From Mucilaginibacter sp. (GTDB lineage Bacteria; Bacteroidota; Bacteroidia; Sphingobacteriales; Sphingobacteriaceae), in assembly GCF_025359345.1 (NCBI RefSeq), contig NZ_JANYGQ010000008.1:45099-109098 (forward strand): a stretch of 64,000 nucleotides of DNA, in the 5' to 3' direction. The position numbers and the translations under genes are program-made. Positions 9,071 through 18,333 of this stretch are shown piece after piece. Position 1 is the stretch's first letter. Each line of letters begins with the position of its first letter. Under the pieces are notes generated by a model, which was not told where the DNA came from, searched no databases, and was given only the letters and a program-made list of their open reading frames with translations.

Positions 9071-10537
9071 ATGACAAGTTTTACAGCCGGGATAGGTGAC
9101 AAATACGAATTAGTTGTTGGGTTAGAGGTTCACGCACAATTATCCACTTTAAGTAAAGCATTTTCGCCGGATTCGGCAGCATTTGGCGCCGGTCCCAATG
9201 AGCATATCAGCGCCATTTCGCTGGGGCACCCCGGTACTTTACCAAAACTTAACAACAAGGCTGTTGAATATGCGGTAAAAATGGGTTTGGCCTGCAATTG
9301 CACCATTAACCTGCGCAATACCTTTGCCCGCAAAAATTATTTTTATGCCGATCTGCCCAAAGGTTACCAGATAACGCAGGACCAGATGCCTATTTGCTTA
9401 GGTGGTTCGGTGTTGGTTAGGTTGGCCGAAGGGACAAAAAATATAGCTATCCACCATATCCACCTGGAAGAAGACGCAGGAAAAAGCATGCACGACCAGC
9501 ACCATGCGGATTCGCTGATCGATTTGAACAGGGCAGGGGTGCCACTGATTGAAATTGTTACCGAGCCCGATATGCGCAGCAGCGAAGAGGCCGGCCAGTT
9601 TTTAACCGAAATACGTAAGCTGGTACGTTATCTCGACGTTTGCGATGGCAATATGGAAGAGGGCAGCATGCGATGTGATGCCAACATATCCGTGAGGCTA
9701 AGAGGGCAAACAGCCTATGGCAACCGTTGCGAGGTAAAAAACTTAAACTCCATCCGCAACGTGCAGCGCGCCATTGAGCATGAGTTTGAGCGCCAGGTAA
9801 ACATTATCGAAAACGGCGGTCACATCGATCAAAATACCTTGAACTTTAATGCAGATACCGGCGAAACTTCGGTGTTACGCTCAAAAGAAATGGCTAACGA
9901 TTACCGCTATTTCCCGGAACCCGACCTTACACCGCTGGCGTTAACCAAAGAATATTTAAATACCATACAAAGCAGCATGCCGGTTTTGCCGAATGCGCTC
10001 TACACAAAATATACCGAACAACTTGGGCTATCTGATTACGATGCAGGCGTTATTACCGCCGATAAAGATGTTGCCTTGTATTTTGAGGCGTTAATTGCAA
10101 AAACTGATAACTATAAATCGGCAGTTAATTGGCTGATGGGGGCTGTGAAATCATATTTAAATGATTCGGGCGTTGCTATTGGTGATTTCACATTGAAACC
10201 TGGAACTTTGGCCGGATTAATTCACCTGGTTGATTCGGGCAAGGTAAATAATACGGTAGCCGCGCAAAAACTATTCCCCGGGCTTATAAAAAACAGCGAT
10301 AAAAATGCTGCGCAGCTGGCAACGGAAATGAACCTGTTAATAAGCGCCGATACCAATGATGTTGACCGCTTTATACAGGATGCTTTGGCAAAATACCCGG
10401 ATAAAGTGATAGAATATCAAAAAGGTAAAAAAGGCGTTTTAGGTTTGTTTATGGGCGAGATTATGAAAAGTTCGAAGGGGAAAATTGATCCGCAGAAAAC
10501 TAACCAGTTGTTGATTAAGGAGCTGGAGAGTAAGTAG
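9071..10537 (+). CDS. gatB: Asp-tRNA(Asn)/Glu-tRNA(Gln) amidotransferase subunit B
   Basis: The product has 488 residues. With GatA and GatC it converts misacylated Glu-tRNA(Gln) or Asp-tRNA(Asn) to the correct amide; GatB activates and holds the tRNA. The signature YELVVGLEVHAQL is at residues 12-24. The GatB core continues through FARKNYFYADLPKGYQI, HLEEDAGKS, NRAGVPLIEIVTEPD and KNLNSIRNVQRAIEHE. The YqeY-like C-terminal tail (GLFMGEIMKSSKGKIDP) is intact. The ATG at 9071 is preferred over an upstream TTG inside the promoter element. gatA and gatC are not adjacent, as is common in this phylum. Confidence 0.96.
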   Translation: MTSFTAGIGDKYELVVGLEVHAQLSTLSKAFSPDSAAFGAGPNEHISAISLGHPGTLPKLNNKAVEYAVKMGLACNCTINLRNTFARKNYFYADLPKGYQITQDQMPICLGGSVLVRLAEGTKNIAIHHIHLEEDAGKSMHDQHHADSLIDLNRAGVPLIEIVTEPDMRSSEEAGQFLTEIRKLVRYLDVCDGNMEEGSMRCDANISVRLRGQTAYGNRCEVKNLNSIRNVQRAIEHEFERQVNIIENGGHIDQNTLNFNADTGETSVLRSKEMANDYRYFPEPDLTPLALTKEYLNTIQSSMPVLPNALYTKYTEQLGLSDYDAGVITADKDVALYFEALIAKTDNYKSAVNWLMGAVKSYLNDSGVAIGDFTLKPGTLAGLIHLVDSGKVNNTVAAQKLFPGLIKNSDKNAAQLATEMNLLISADTNDVDRFIQDALAKYPDKVIEYQKGKKGVLGLFMGEIMKSSKGKIDPQKTNQLLIKELESK

Positions 10538-10679
10538 AGATTAGAGGCTGGAGATTAGAGATTAGTTGTTAAATCGAAAATCAAATAGCTTCCGAATTTG
10601 TCGAAGTAAAAATAAAAAGTAGAGATAAAGCATATAGGCAACGCCTTGCTGTTAATCTCCGTATGTAAAGTATAAAAAA

Positions 10680-11834
10680 ATGAAAAAGCATTTAATTACC
10701 CTATCCGTTATCCTGTTTTCGTTTGCCATTTATTCATGTAAAGACAAGGATGCATTTACTATTTCGGGCGAAATAAAAAACCCGGGCAGTGTTAAAAAAG
10801 TATTCCTGTTGAAGGCCGATACAAACGTGGCCGTTATCGACTCAGCAAACCTTAGCGACGGTGGAAAATTTCAATTTAAAGAACACAGTCCTTATGCGGG
10901 TTTGTTTAAAATTCGCCTGGGTGGTGTGATGTTTGATTTGATTGCCAAAAATGGTGATGATATTACCTTTACAACCAGCCTTGCCGACAAGGCAAATGCT
11001 TACCAGGTAACAGGTTCGGCAGAATCGGAAAAGATAAAGGAATTTAACCGCGTAAGTAACCAGTACAGCGAAAAACCAAATAAAGTAGCCAACGAGTTCC
11101 AGGAAAAAGCACAATCATTAGGTGACCACCCTACGCCAAAACAACAGGATTCGTTAGTTGCAATTTACAAACCGCAGCTGGCAAAATACATGGACGAATA
11201 CAGTCTTGCCGTTTTGAAATTCGCCAACGATAACAAACAGTCGCTAGCCGGTTTTTATGCAATAAACGCTGTTGACTCCATTAAGTACGAATCTCAGATG
11301 GTAGCTTTTGCCGAATCTATAAAACCTTATTTTAAAGACAACCCGCTGGTGCAGCAATTTATCAACAGTAAAATGTCGCTGGCGCCTGTTACCATTGGCC
11401 ACAAAGCGCCTGATTTTACCGTGGGCGGACTTGATGGTAAACCTATAAAGCTTTCGGATTATAAGGGCAAATATGTAATGGTTGATTTCTGGGCATCATG
11501 GTGTGTTCCATGCCGCAACGAGAATCCAAATGTGGTAAAACAATACGCCATTTATAAACCACTGGGCCTTAATATACTGGGCATATCGCTCGACCAGGAC
11601 AAAGGCAAATGGCAGCAGGCGGTAAATGCTGACAAGCTTAACTGGGCCCATGGCTCGGATTTAAAGAATTTTGAAGGACCGACTGAACGCCTGTATCATA
11701 TTTTCCAAATCCCGACAAATTACATCATCAATCCTGATGGGATTATTGTTGCGAAGAACGTTTTTGGCGCCGACCTTGAAGAATTTTTAAATAAGACATT
11801 TAGCAAATCTCAACAAATCGTTAAAATAAAGTAA
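10680..11834 (+). CDS. TlpA/ResA-type thiol-disulfide oxidoreductase lipoprotein with DUF4369 domain
   Basis: The product has 384 residues. The lipobox FAIYSC places Cys20 as the acylated residue. Residues about 25-120 match the DUF4369 beta domain (FTISGEIKNPG). A helical linker follows, and residues about 240-375 form an AhpC/TSA-thioredoxin domain with WASWCVPC (Cys275 and Cys278). Such proteins reduce disulfides in the periplasm, for example in cytochrome c maturation or oxidative stress defence; the partner is unknown. It is a single gene between gatB and the response regulator. The 140 bp upstream contain short GAGATTAG-type repeats. Confidence 0.88.
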   Translation: MKKHLITLSVILFSFAIYSCKDKDAFTISGEIKNPGSVKKVFLLKADTNVAVIDSANLSDGGKFQFKEHSPYAGLFKIRLGGVMFDLIAKNGDDITFTTSLADKANAYQVTGSAESEKIKEFNRVSNQYSEKPNKVANEFQEKAQSLGDHPTPKQQDSLVAIYKPQLAKYMDEYSLAVLKFANDNKQSLAGFYAINAVDSIKYESQMVAFAESIKPYFKDNPLVQQFINSKMSLAPVTIGHKAPDFTVGGLDGKPIKLSDYKGKYVMVDFWASWCVPCRNENPNVVKQYAIYKPLGLNILGISLDQDKGKWQQAVNADKLNWAHGSDLKNFEGPTERLYHIFQIPTNYIINPDGIIVAKNVFGADLEEFLNKTFSKSQQIVKIK

Positions 11835-11916
11835 CATTTAACAATTTGTTAATGTAACTTTAACCATTACGTTCATTTGCGCGCCTACTTTTACGCAAAA
11901 TTCAACTTTTACCTGT

Positions 11917-12609
11917 ATGAGTAGTTCTAACAAACAAAAAATTCTGATAGTTGACGATGAGCCCGATATATTAGAGCTTATTGAATATAATTTGAAAAAA
12001 GAGGGCTACCAGGTTTTCCTGGCGCGCAACGGCCAGGAAGCTGTTGCTGAAGCTAAACGTTCATTGCCGGACCTGATAGTGCTGGACATTATGATGCCTA
12101 AAATGGACGGTATAGAAGCCTGCCGTATTATGCGCACCATGCCCGAGTTTAAAAATACCTTTATGGTGTTTCTAACTGCCCGCAGCGAGGAATATTCGGA
12201 AATTGCCGGGTTTAATGTGGGCGCCGATGATTATATTGCAAAACCCATAAAGCCACGTGCGCTGGTTAGCCGTATAAACGCCATCCTGCGCCGTAACGCC
12301 CCGGCAGAAGACGTTACCGATAACAAACTTGAAATAGGCGACCTGGTGATCGACCGCGAAGCTTACCTGGTTTTCCAAAGAGGGAACAAAGTAGTTTTAG
12401 CTAAAAAAGAGTTTGAACTGCTATACCTGCTGGCCTCTAAACCCGGCAAAGTTTACACCCGCGAAGTTATCCTTAAAAACATCTGGGAAGATTCGGTAGT
12501 GGTTACCAACCGTACCATTGATGTGCATATCCGCAAACTGCGTGAAAAACTCGGCGACGATTGCGTATCCACAGTAAAAGGTGTTGGCTATAAGTTTGAA
12601 GCCAGGTAG
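11917..12609 (+). CDS. OmpR/PhoB-family response regulator
   Basis: The product has 230 residues. The receiver domain (residues 7-125) has the acidic pair DDE at 13-15, phospho-acceptor Asp57 in VLDIMMPKMDG, the switch Thr in FLTAR and Lys in AKPIKP. A winged-helix DNA-binding domain (about 135-228) carries the GKVYTRE, VDVHIRKLREKLG-type and GVGYKFE blocks. No histidine kinase is adjacent: the next gene is on the other strand, so the partner lies elsewhere. The upstream region carries a near-palindrome around AACAATTTGTTA at 11838-11850. A strong terminator follows. Confidence 0.93.
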   Translation: MSSSNKQKILIVDDEPDILELIEYNLKKEGYQVFLARNGQEAVAEAKRSLPDLIVLDIMMPKMDGIEACRIMRTMPEFKNTFMVFLTARSEEYSEIAGFNVGADDYIAKPIKPRALVSRINAILRRNAPAEDVTDNKLEIGDLVIDREAYLVFQRGNKVVLAKKEFELLYLLASKPGKVYTREVILKNIWEDSVVVTNRTIDVHIRKLREKLGDDCVSTVKGVGYKFEAR

Positions 12610-12626
12610 CAAAAAAATCATAAAAT

Positions 12627-12659
12627 AAAACGGGCCGTACAAATTGTACGGCCCGTTTT
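12627..12659. terminator. Rho-independent terminator after the response regulator
   Basis: A 16-bp perfect stem (AAAACGGGCCGTACAA and complement) with one central base is GC-rich in the middle and flanked by A and T runs. It lies between convergent genes and can serve both. Confidence 0.9.
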
Positions 12660-12678
12660 GTTAATTAATACGCGCTGC

Positions 12679-13152
12679 TTAGTGCGTTAATGCTGCTTTC
12701 TTTTTTGTAGCAGTTATTTTGGCTTTTGCAGCAACTTTTTTAGCAGCGGCAGTTTCAGTTTTTGCTTTCGCAGTAACTGCTTTAACTTTAGTGTCGGCCT
12801 GGGCCTTTACGTCGGCGACTGCTTTTTTAGCTTTTACAGTTTCGTCCTTTGCTTTGGCGGTTGCGGCTTTAACTTTGGTAGCAGCTTCTGCTTTTACCTT
12901 TGCCACAGTTGATTTGGCTTGGATAGTAACGTCGGCAGCTTTGTTGGCGACAGTACGTTTGGTTGCGGTGACTTTACGTGTTGCAGTTGCTTTTTTTGCA
13001 GTTACGGCTTTTTTAACGTCGTCAAATTTATCTTCGGCTGCATCTTTTATATCTTCGGCTTTTTCTTTGGTACCATCCCAAAACTCTTCAATTGTTTCTT
13101 TTACCCGTTCGAAAAATCCCTTTTCTTCAGGTCCGGTTGAATTTGTACTCAT
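12679..13152 (-). CDS. Histone H1-like Lys/Ala-rich protein
   Basis: The product has 157 residues. The N-terminal 50 are acidic and helical (GFFERVKETIEEFWDGTKEKAED), resembling YtxH/stress-type amphipathic helices. The remaining 105 residues are Ala/Lys/Thr/Val repeats (VKAATAKAKDE, AKKAVADVKAQ, AAKKVAAKAK), like the C-terminal tail of histone H1 and bacterial Hc1/AlgP-type proteins. Binding to DNA through the basic tail is likely from composition only. There is no signal peptide, so it is cytoplasmic. It is convergent with the response regulator. Confidence 0.75.
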   Translation of the reverse strand: MSTNSTGPEEKGFFERVKETIEEFWDGTKEKAEDIKDAAEDKFDDVKKAVTAKKATATRKVTATKRTVANKAADVTIQAKSTVAKVKAEAATKVKAATAKAKDETVKAKKAVADVKAQADTKVKAVTAKAKTETAAAKKVAAKAKITATKKKAALTH

Positions 13153-13430
13153 TTTTATTTTTATGGTTAGATGTGTTTAACCAGCATAAACAAATACTAT
13201 TCCAACAAGGCTTAACTTGAGGCCCAGCTAATTTTTGCGGTATTACAGGTTGAATATTGTCTATTATTTTGGTCATTTATGGTGGCATTTATTCCTTTTT
13301 AATTGAAAAAAAATGTGGCAGTCTTTACTTTTGGTAACTTTTTTCCTGTCATATTTTTAAGAAAAATAGTCTGAAAAATTTCACTATTTAATTCAAAATA
13401 ATAAATCTAACTTTAACGAAACTTAATTTT

Positions 13431-14351
13431 ATGAAAAAAGCCATACTCCTGTTGTTGGTGGCCGTTGCGTTCTGCAGTTCGTGTAAAAAAGACCAGAAAA
13501 AAGGGCCTGCTACGCCACCTAAAACTTACAAGGTGAATTTTAATGTATCTGATTTTACGCAGATACTTGTAGGCCAGTCGACAAACACCCCGCATACCGA
13601 TGGTTTAAAAACCAATACTACGCCGCCATTGTCATCGTATATTGATGTTTTGTATTATTATGTGATTAATTCAAACAACACGCTAGTACGATCGCTCGAG
13701 CAGCTATCAGATGCATCCAATTTTGGAACCATAGCTGACGAGTTGCCCGCTGGCAGTTATACAATTATTTTTGCCGCCGGGAAGACCGGACTAAACGCGG
13801 GCGCATTTGAGACTTTAGACCAGGCATACCTAAAAGGTTATGGCACCGGTACACCCGCACTTCCATGGAAGGATACTTTTTTCAAGAAATTTACAATAAC
13901 CGTTACTGCGGCCGGTGTCAATCAAAGTGTAAGCCTCGACAGGATAGTTAGTCAATTGACCCTTAATATAGAGGATGCTATCCCCGCTAATGCACATAGT
14001 ATTGAAATAACTGCCCGCACATATTTAGAATATTCCTTTCTTACCGCGGGGCCTTATCCAACACCGCCAACGGACAACTTCGTAAGTACTTTTATTATCC
14101 CAGCCTCGGCGATAGGGACGACGAATTATAAGGTGAGTTTAATAACATTAAATACCACTGACCCGTCGTCCGTAAAAATAGTTTGCAAAGACGCCAGCGG
14201 TAATATTTTAGCATCTACCATTGTAAACAATGTAATTATGCATCCCAATACACAAACCATATTAAGCGGGCAGCTATTTGCAACAAACAGTCAATTTAAC
14301 CTGACTGCAAACGCAAAATGGGATCCTGCAACAATAAATATTTCCTTTTAA
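13431..14351 (+). CDS. Lipoprotein of a four-member paralogous array (type A, copy 1)
   Basis: The product has 306 residues. The signal and lipobox FCSSC are followed by KKDQKKG, so it is membrane-anchored through Cys18. The body is predicted beta-rich with the family pattern 'DVLYYYVINSNN...SNFGTIADELPAGSYTIIFAAGKTGL'. This looks like a fimbrillin or Ig-like sandwich, but I could not assign a named family. It is most like the third gene (15515): both share the upstream word TAACGAAACTTA and nearly the same first codons. The type B gene follows after 9 bp. Confidence 0.75.
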   Translation: MKKAILLLLVAVAFCSSCKKDQKKGPATPPKTYKVNFNVSDFTQILVGQSTNTPHTDGLKTNTTPPLSSYIDVLYYYVINSNNTLVRSLEQLSDASNFGTIADELPAGSYTIIFAAGKTGLNAGAFETLDQAYLKGYGTGTPALPWKDTFFKKFTITVTAAGVNQSVSLDRIVSQLTLNIEDAIPANAHSIEITARTYLEYSFLTAGPYPTPPTDNFVSTFIIPASAIGTTNYKVSLITLNTTDPSSVKIVCKDASGNILASTIVNNVIMHPNTQTILSGQLFATNSQFNLTANAKWDPATINISF

Positions 14352-14360
14352 ATTAAAGCA

Positions 14361-15254
14361 ATGAGAAAAATATTATCAGTTTTAATTACAGCAAGCGTTG
14401 TATTAACAGCATGTAAAAAAGACCACCATATTAATGTTGTAACCGGGAACGATTTACAGAAAGTTACTTTTCAAGTTGGTTTTTCGCAGGTTACAGGAGG
14501 CTTTGAAACAAATTCACTAAAGGTAAACGCCGTCGATACGTCAATTACCAATAATATAGAAGTTTTGTACTATATGGTTTTTGACTCGAACGGAAAAAGC
14601 CTGCATACCGTTAAACAGGTAAATACAGATGCAGGCTTTGGATCTTATACCGACAATTTACATCCTGGTACCTATACGGTTGCTATCGCTGGCGGGAAAA
14701 CCGGGTTAAGTACCACCGCGGCCGATTTAACAGCGCAGACGCTATCCTATGTCCCTTTTGCCGGTAAAGATTTATTTTTTAATAAAATAACACTGGTTGT
14801 TACAACTACCGCCTCAACGCAGACGGTTAACTTGCAGCGGGTAACTTCCAAATTGCAAACAATTATCAAAGATGCGATACCTTCAAATGTCGTTTCAATG
14901 CAGATGGTACTTCAATATCCAAATACAAAATTTGCCGTGGGTACCGCAACCGGGTACGATGTCAATGTACCGGCACCCCGTAAATACACCTTTGCTATAC
15001 CTGCGGCAACCAGAGGAACGATAAATTATACGATGACAACAGATTTGTTTTTCTCGCAGGGTTCGGTATCGGTATTTCTTAAAGCTTTTGACAGCAATAA
15101 TGTGATTGTTTCACAGAAAACCGTTGTTGCAACAACCGGGCAGAATAAAATAACTATTTTATCGGGTAACTTATTTGGCGGCTCTGGAGGCTCTGGCGGC
15201 GGCTTTGTAATAGGCGTGCCTGGATGGAATGCACCGGTAACTCAGACTTTTTAA
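14361..15254 (+). CDS. Lipoprotein of a four-member paralogous array (type B, copy 1)
   Basis: The product has 297 residues with lipobox VLTAC followed by KKDHH. The family pattern is 'EVLYYMVFDSNGK...GFGSYTDNLHPGTYTVAIAGGKTGL'. It has a short Gly/Ser linker (GGSGGSGGG) near the C-terminus and ends GWNAPVTQTF. It is closest to the fourth gene (16544): shared features are the VGFSQ opening strand, the NAVDTS/NAIDTS segment and FGSYTDNL. Function is unknown; a surface-exposed lipoprotein is inferred. It is in one operon with the preceding type A gene. Confidence 0.75.
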   Translation: MRKILSVLITASVVLTACKKDHHINVVTGNDLQKVTFQVGFSQVTGGFETNSLKVNAVDTSITNNIEVLYYMVFDSNGKSLHTVKQVNTDAGFGSYTDNLHPGTYTVAIAGGKTGLSTTAADLTAQTLSYVPFAGKDLFFNKITLVVTTTASTQTVNLQRVTSKLQTIIKDAIPSNVVSMQMVLQYPNTKFAVGTATGYDVNVPAPRKYTFAIPAATRGTINYTMTTDLFFSQGSVSVFLKAFDSNNVIVSQKTVVATTGQNKITILSGNLFGGSGGSGGGFVIGVPGWNAPVTQTF

Positions 15255-15514
15255 TTGATTTTGGAAATTCCGACAAAATAAGTGCAGTATAACGTGATAT
15301 CCCAGTGGAACTATTTCTCAAACCACGGCCGTGTCCATAGGTTGGTAAGCATTGAAATTGAAGGCCTGATTAATAATCGGTACAAAGAACATTGAAAAGC
15401 GATATTGTAGGGTTTGCCAAGTTGTTTTGCGACACATACTTAGAATGTTTTAATTAATGTGTTGTTCTATAGTATTTAGTCCAATAATATTTATAACTAA
15501 CGAAACTTATTTTT

Positions 15515-16477
15515 ATGAAAAAAGCCATACTTCTCTTGTTGATGGCCCCGGTGATCTTTTTTTCGTGCAAAAAAGATCATAATAAAACTCCGGTTCGGGA
15601 TACAAAAACATACAATGTGAATTTAAACATTGATGGGGCGACATCGGAGGTTACCAATTCATCGGGCGGAAAAATACACGTCAATGGTTTGCAGCCTGAT
15701 TCGGTTCCGATAAGCAGCTATTTGAAAATGTTGTACTATCATATATTTGACAGCAATGGCACTGAAATTAACCATATTGTACAGGATTCAACAGCTGCGA
15801 ATTTTGGCGTTATTTCAGATAATCTGCCTGCAGGTACGTATAGAGTAATCATTACTGCCGGTATGCGAAACCTGGTTGCAATTGTTAGAGATGATGGAGT
15901 TGTTGGAACAGCGGACGATAACTTAACCGCATTTCAAAAAACCAAAGCCTATTATGATCCAAAATTACCGGTGGGGACACAACCTCAACTTGGAATATGG
16001 GATGATACCTTTTCCAGTACTTTTCCGATAACGGTATCTGCAAGTGGTGTTAATCAACAGGTCCTCCTTAACAGAATCGTCGGGCAACTTGAAATAAAGT
16101 TACTCGATCAAATACCTGCAAATGCAGCTAAAATCTATATCGAAATAGAGAGCGACGAGTTTTTCTATAATCTTAACACAAATTTGCCAGAAGGGCCAAC
16201 GAAAGAAACCATGCTGGATGTAATCCCCACAGCAGCAAAAGGGCACGCCAACTACAAAATTGACAGAATAATAGGCAATACGACTACGCCATTTAAAGTT
16301 ACCATCTTCTGTTTAGACGCGGGCCTAAACCCGCTCGGGCTGGTGACTGTCGATAATGTAATTTGCCAAAAGAATAAAAGGACTGTTTTAAGCGGCAACT
16401 TGTTTAGCGGCAATAGTGGGATTACTATCACACTTGAACCCCTTAATCCTACCATAATCACAGTGCCTTTTTTTTAA
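15515..16477 (+). CDS. Lipoprotein of a four-member paralogous array (type A, copy 2)
   Basis: The product has 320 residues. The signal peptide and lipobox IFFSC are followed by KKDHNK. The family pattern is 'LKMLYYHIFDSNG...ANFGVISDNLPAGTYRVIITAGM'. It carries an insertion of about 20 residues (VRDDGVVGTADDN) relative to copy 1, which could be a calcium-type loop. Its start region, from TAACGAAACTTA to the first ten codons, nearly matches that of the first gene. The 260 bp before it contain no gene and mark the boundary between the two duplicated units. Confidence 0.75.
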   Translation: MKKAILLLLMAPVIFFSCKKDHNKTPVRDTKTYNVNLNIDGATSEVTNSSGGKIHVNGLQPDSVPISSYLKMLYYHIFDSNGTEINHIVQDSTAANFGVISDNLPAGTYRVIITAGMRNLVAIVRDDGVVGTADDNLTAFQKTKAYYDPKLPVGTQPQLGIWDDTFSSTFPITVSASGVNQQVLLNRIVGQLEIKLLDQIPANAAKIYIEIESDEFFYNLNTNLPEGPTKETMLDVIPTAAKGHANYKIDRIIGNTTTPFKVTIFCLDAGLNPLGLVTVDNVICQKNKRTVLSGNLFSGNSGITITLEPLNPTIITVPFF

Positions 16478-16543
16478 TTATGTAATTAGTTTGCCTCATA
16501 AACAATGAACAGGAGTAACAAAACGTGCTTTAAATATAAAAAA

Positions 16544-17542
16544 ATGAACAAAGTTTCAGGTTGCCTATTGTTGTTATGCTTAACAACATTTATTGCATGC
16601 AAAAAAGACCATAAAACAAATCTACAACCAGTTTTACATAAAGTTGCTTTAAAGGTTGGGTTTTCGCAGCAGATAATAGACCTAAAGACAAGTGGCAAGA
16701 AATTAAACGGCCTGGCTACAAACGCCATCGATACCTCACTAACAAACCATCTTGATATTTTGTACTATTCAGTTTACGATGCAAGCGGGAATAACGTGCA
16801 TGTGATTTCGCAGCCGAGTAGCGACGTTAGGTTTGGAAGCTACACCGATAATTTAGCAAGCGGTACTTATACCGTGGTTATAGCGGGCGGGGGGCAAGAG
16901 CTAGCGATACAGCATGGTAAAGGCACTCCTAATCTATCAACAGATAGATTATGTTATGGGCGAAGTTTCGCCATTCAATTTGATAAGGAAACTTTTTTTA
17001 AAAAAATCCAAATTACTGTTGCCAATACCGACACTTCGCAGGCTGTTGTTTTGGACAGGATTACGTCGCCATTGGTTGTTAAATTTAAAAATTCCATTCT
17101 GCCAAATGCCAAAGGATTTGTTTTAACAATTGAGGGGCTTCCATTTTATTTTAGCATAGCAACGGGAGCTCCCGTTACCCCTCTGGGGCCGACCCATTAT
17201 CAACTCGATAATACGATACCGGCCAGCGCAATTGGTACAATTAATTACCAGTTTGGGGCATCTATATTATACAATGCACCTTTCAAGGTGGATTTGATTT
17301 GTTTATCAATTGTGCCGCCGGGTTATCCGAATCTGATTCCACCGTCGAGCCTTATTTTTAAAACAACTATTCCTAACGTAACAGGCCAGGCTAACACCGA
17401 AACACTGTTACTCGGCGGCTCAACTGGTACAGGCGGCAGTGGTGGTACCGGCGGTACTGGTGGTACAGGTGGCACAAGCGGAATTAAAGCAACCATTGAT
17501 ACGGCATGGAGTTCAACCCAAATTCCGATATCGTTTCCCTAA
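16544..17542 (+). CDS. Lipoprotein of a four-member paralogous array (type B, copy 2)
   Basis: The product has 332 residues. The start at 16544 (MNKVSGCLLLLC) gives a clean lipoprotein signal with lipobox FIAC then KKDHK; the upstream ATG at 16505 would add a charged 13-residue extension. The family pattern is 'DILYYSVYDASGNN...RFGSYTDNLASGTYTVVIAGGG'. A Gly/Thr-rich linker (about residues 297-318, GGTGGTGG) precedes a short C-terminal strand, longer than in its partner at 14361. Function is unknown. Confidence 0.75.
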   Translation: MNKVSGCLLLLCLTTFIACKKDHKTNLQPVLHKVALKVGFSQQIIDLKTSGKKLNGLATNAIDTSLTNHLDILYYSVYDASGNNVHVISQPSSDVRFGSYTDNLASGTYTVVIAGGGQELAIQHGKGTPNLSTDRLCYGRSFAIQFDKETFFKKIQITVANTDTSQAVVLDRITSPLVVKFKNSILPNAKGFVLTIEGLPFYFSIATGAPVTPLGPTHYQLDNTIPASAIGTINYQFGASILYNAPFKVDLICLSIVPPGYPNLIPPSSLIFKTTIPNVTGQANTETLLLGGSTGTGGSGGTGGTGGTGGTSGIKATIDTAWSSTQIPISFP

Positions 17543-17599
17543 CAGTTGCGTCTTTAGTCCAGCTTGTAAAATGAGGTTATTGATGTAGAAATATAACTG

Positions 17600-17607
17600 T
17601 ATTTTTG
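17600..17607 (+). promoter_or_regulatory. -7 element (TATTTTTG) close to the pseudouridine synthase start
   Basis: TATTTTTG fits TAnnTTTG and ends 6 bases before the ATG at 17614. An ATTG at 17579-17582, 17 bases upstream, could be the -33 element. A start of transcription at or next to the ATG is expected. Confidence 0.5.
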
Positions 17608-17613
17608 CAGGCT

Positions 17614-18333
17614 ATGAAAGTTCCAAAATTTGCCGACCTGATTTTATTTGAGGATGATGATATCATTGTGGTTAATAAGCCGCCTTTTATCAGTTCTTTA
17701 GATGAACGCGAGGGCGGAGAGGTTAATATGCTGCGCCTGGCCAAGCAATATTCGGAAGATGCGCAGATATGCCACAGGCTTGATAAAGAAACATCAGGCG
17801 CCTTGATAATAGCCAAAAACCCGGAGGCATACCGCACGGTATCCATGCAGTTTGAAAAAAGGCAGGTAAAAAAAGTTTACCACGCTATTATTGACGGTAC
17901 GCATGTATTTGAAAAGCTTTTGATCGATCTACCGATCCTGAACGTAGGCAAAGGCAACGTTACTATCAGCAGGCAGGAAGGCAAACGCGCCGAAACCTGG
18001 TTTCAGTCGTTAAAATACTTTAAACATTATACCTTAGTTGAGTGCCGCCCTGTTACCGGCCGTATGCACCAGATACGTATACACCTGGCTACCCAGCGTG
18101 CCTCAATAGCCGGCGATGAGATGTACAAGGGGCTGCCCGTTTTTCTCTCCAAAATAAAACGCAAATATCATCTTGGTAAAGACCAGGAAGAGCAACCTAT
18201 AATGAAACGGTTCGCACTACATGCTTATGAGGTTACCTTCAAACTGCTGGATGGAAAAGATATTACTATACATGCGCCTTATCCCAAAGATTTTGAAACG
18301 CTATTGAAGCTGCTCGAGAAATTTGATTTATAA
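17614..18333 (+). CDS. RluA-family RNA pseudouridine synthase
   Basis: The product has 239 residues. It isomerises specific uridines of rRNA or tRNA to pseudouridine. The catalytic motif HRLDKETSGALIIAKN contains the nucleophilic Asp, and the RluA signature continues with VKKVYHAIIDG, RPVTGRMHQIRIHLA and GDEMYKG. It lacks an N-terminal S4 domain, so it is the short form and the target site cannot be named. The ATG at 17614 is chosen over a TTG that lies within the promoter. It stands alone downstream of the lipoprotein array. Confidence 0.92.
   Translation: MKVPKFADLILFEDDDIIVVNKPPFISSLDEREGGEVNMLRLAKQYSEDAQICHRLDKETSGALIIAKNPEAYRTVSMQFEKRQVKKVYHAIIDGTHVFEKLLIDLPILNVGKGNVTISRQEGKRAETWFQSLKYFKHYTLVECRPVTGRMHQIRIHLATQRASIAGDEMYKGLPVFLSKIKRKYHLGKDQEEQPIMKRFALHAYEVTFKLLDGKDITIHAPYPKDFETLLKLLEKFDL

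Noticed and set aside
12719..13180. Open frame of 153 codons on the plus strand opposite the histone-like gene
   Set aside because: It is the antisense shadow of an Ala/Lys repeat gene, which gives a hydrophobic Ala/Phe-rich product. The minus-strand product has a sensible known composition.
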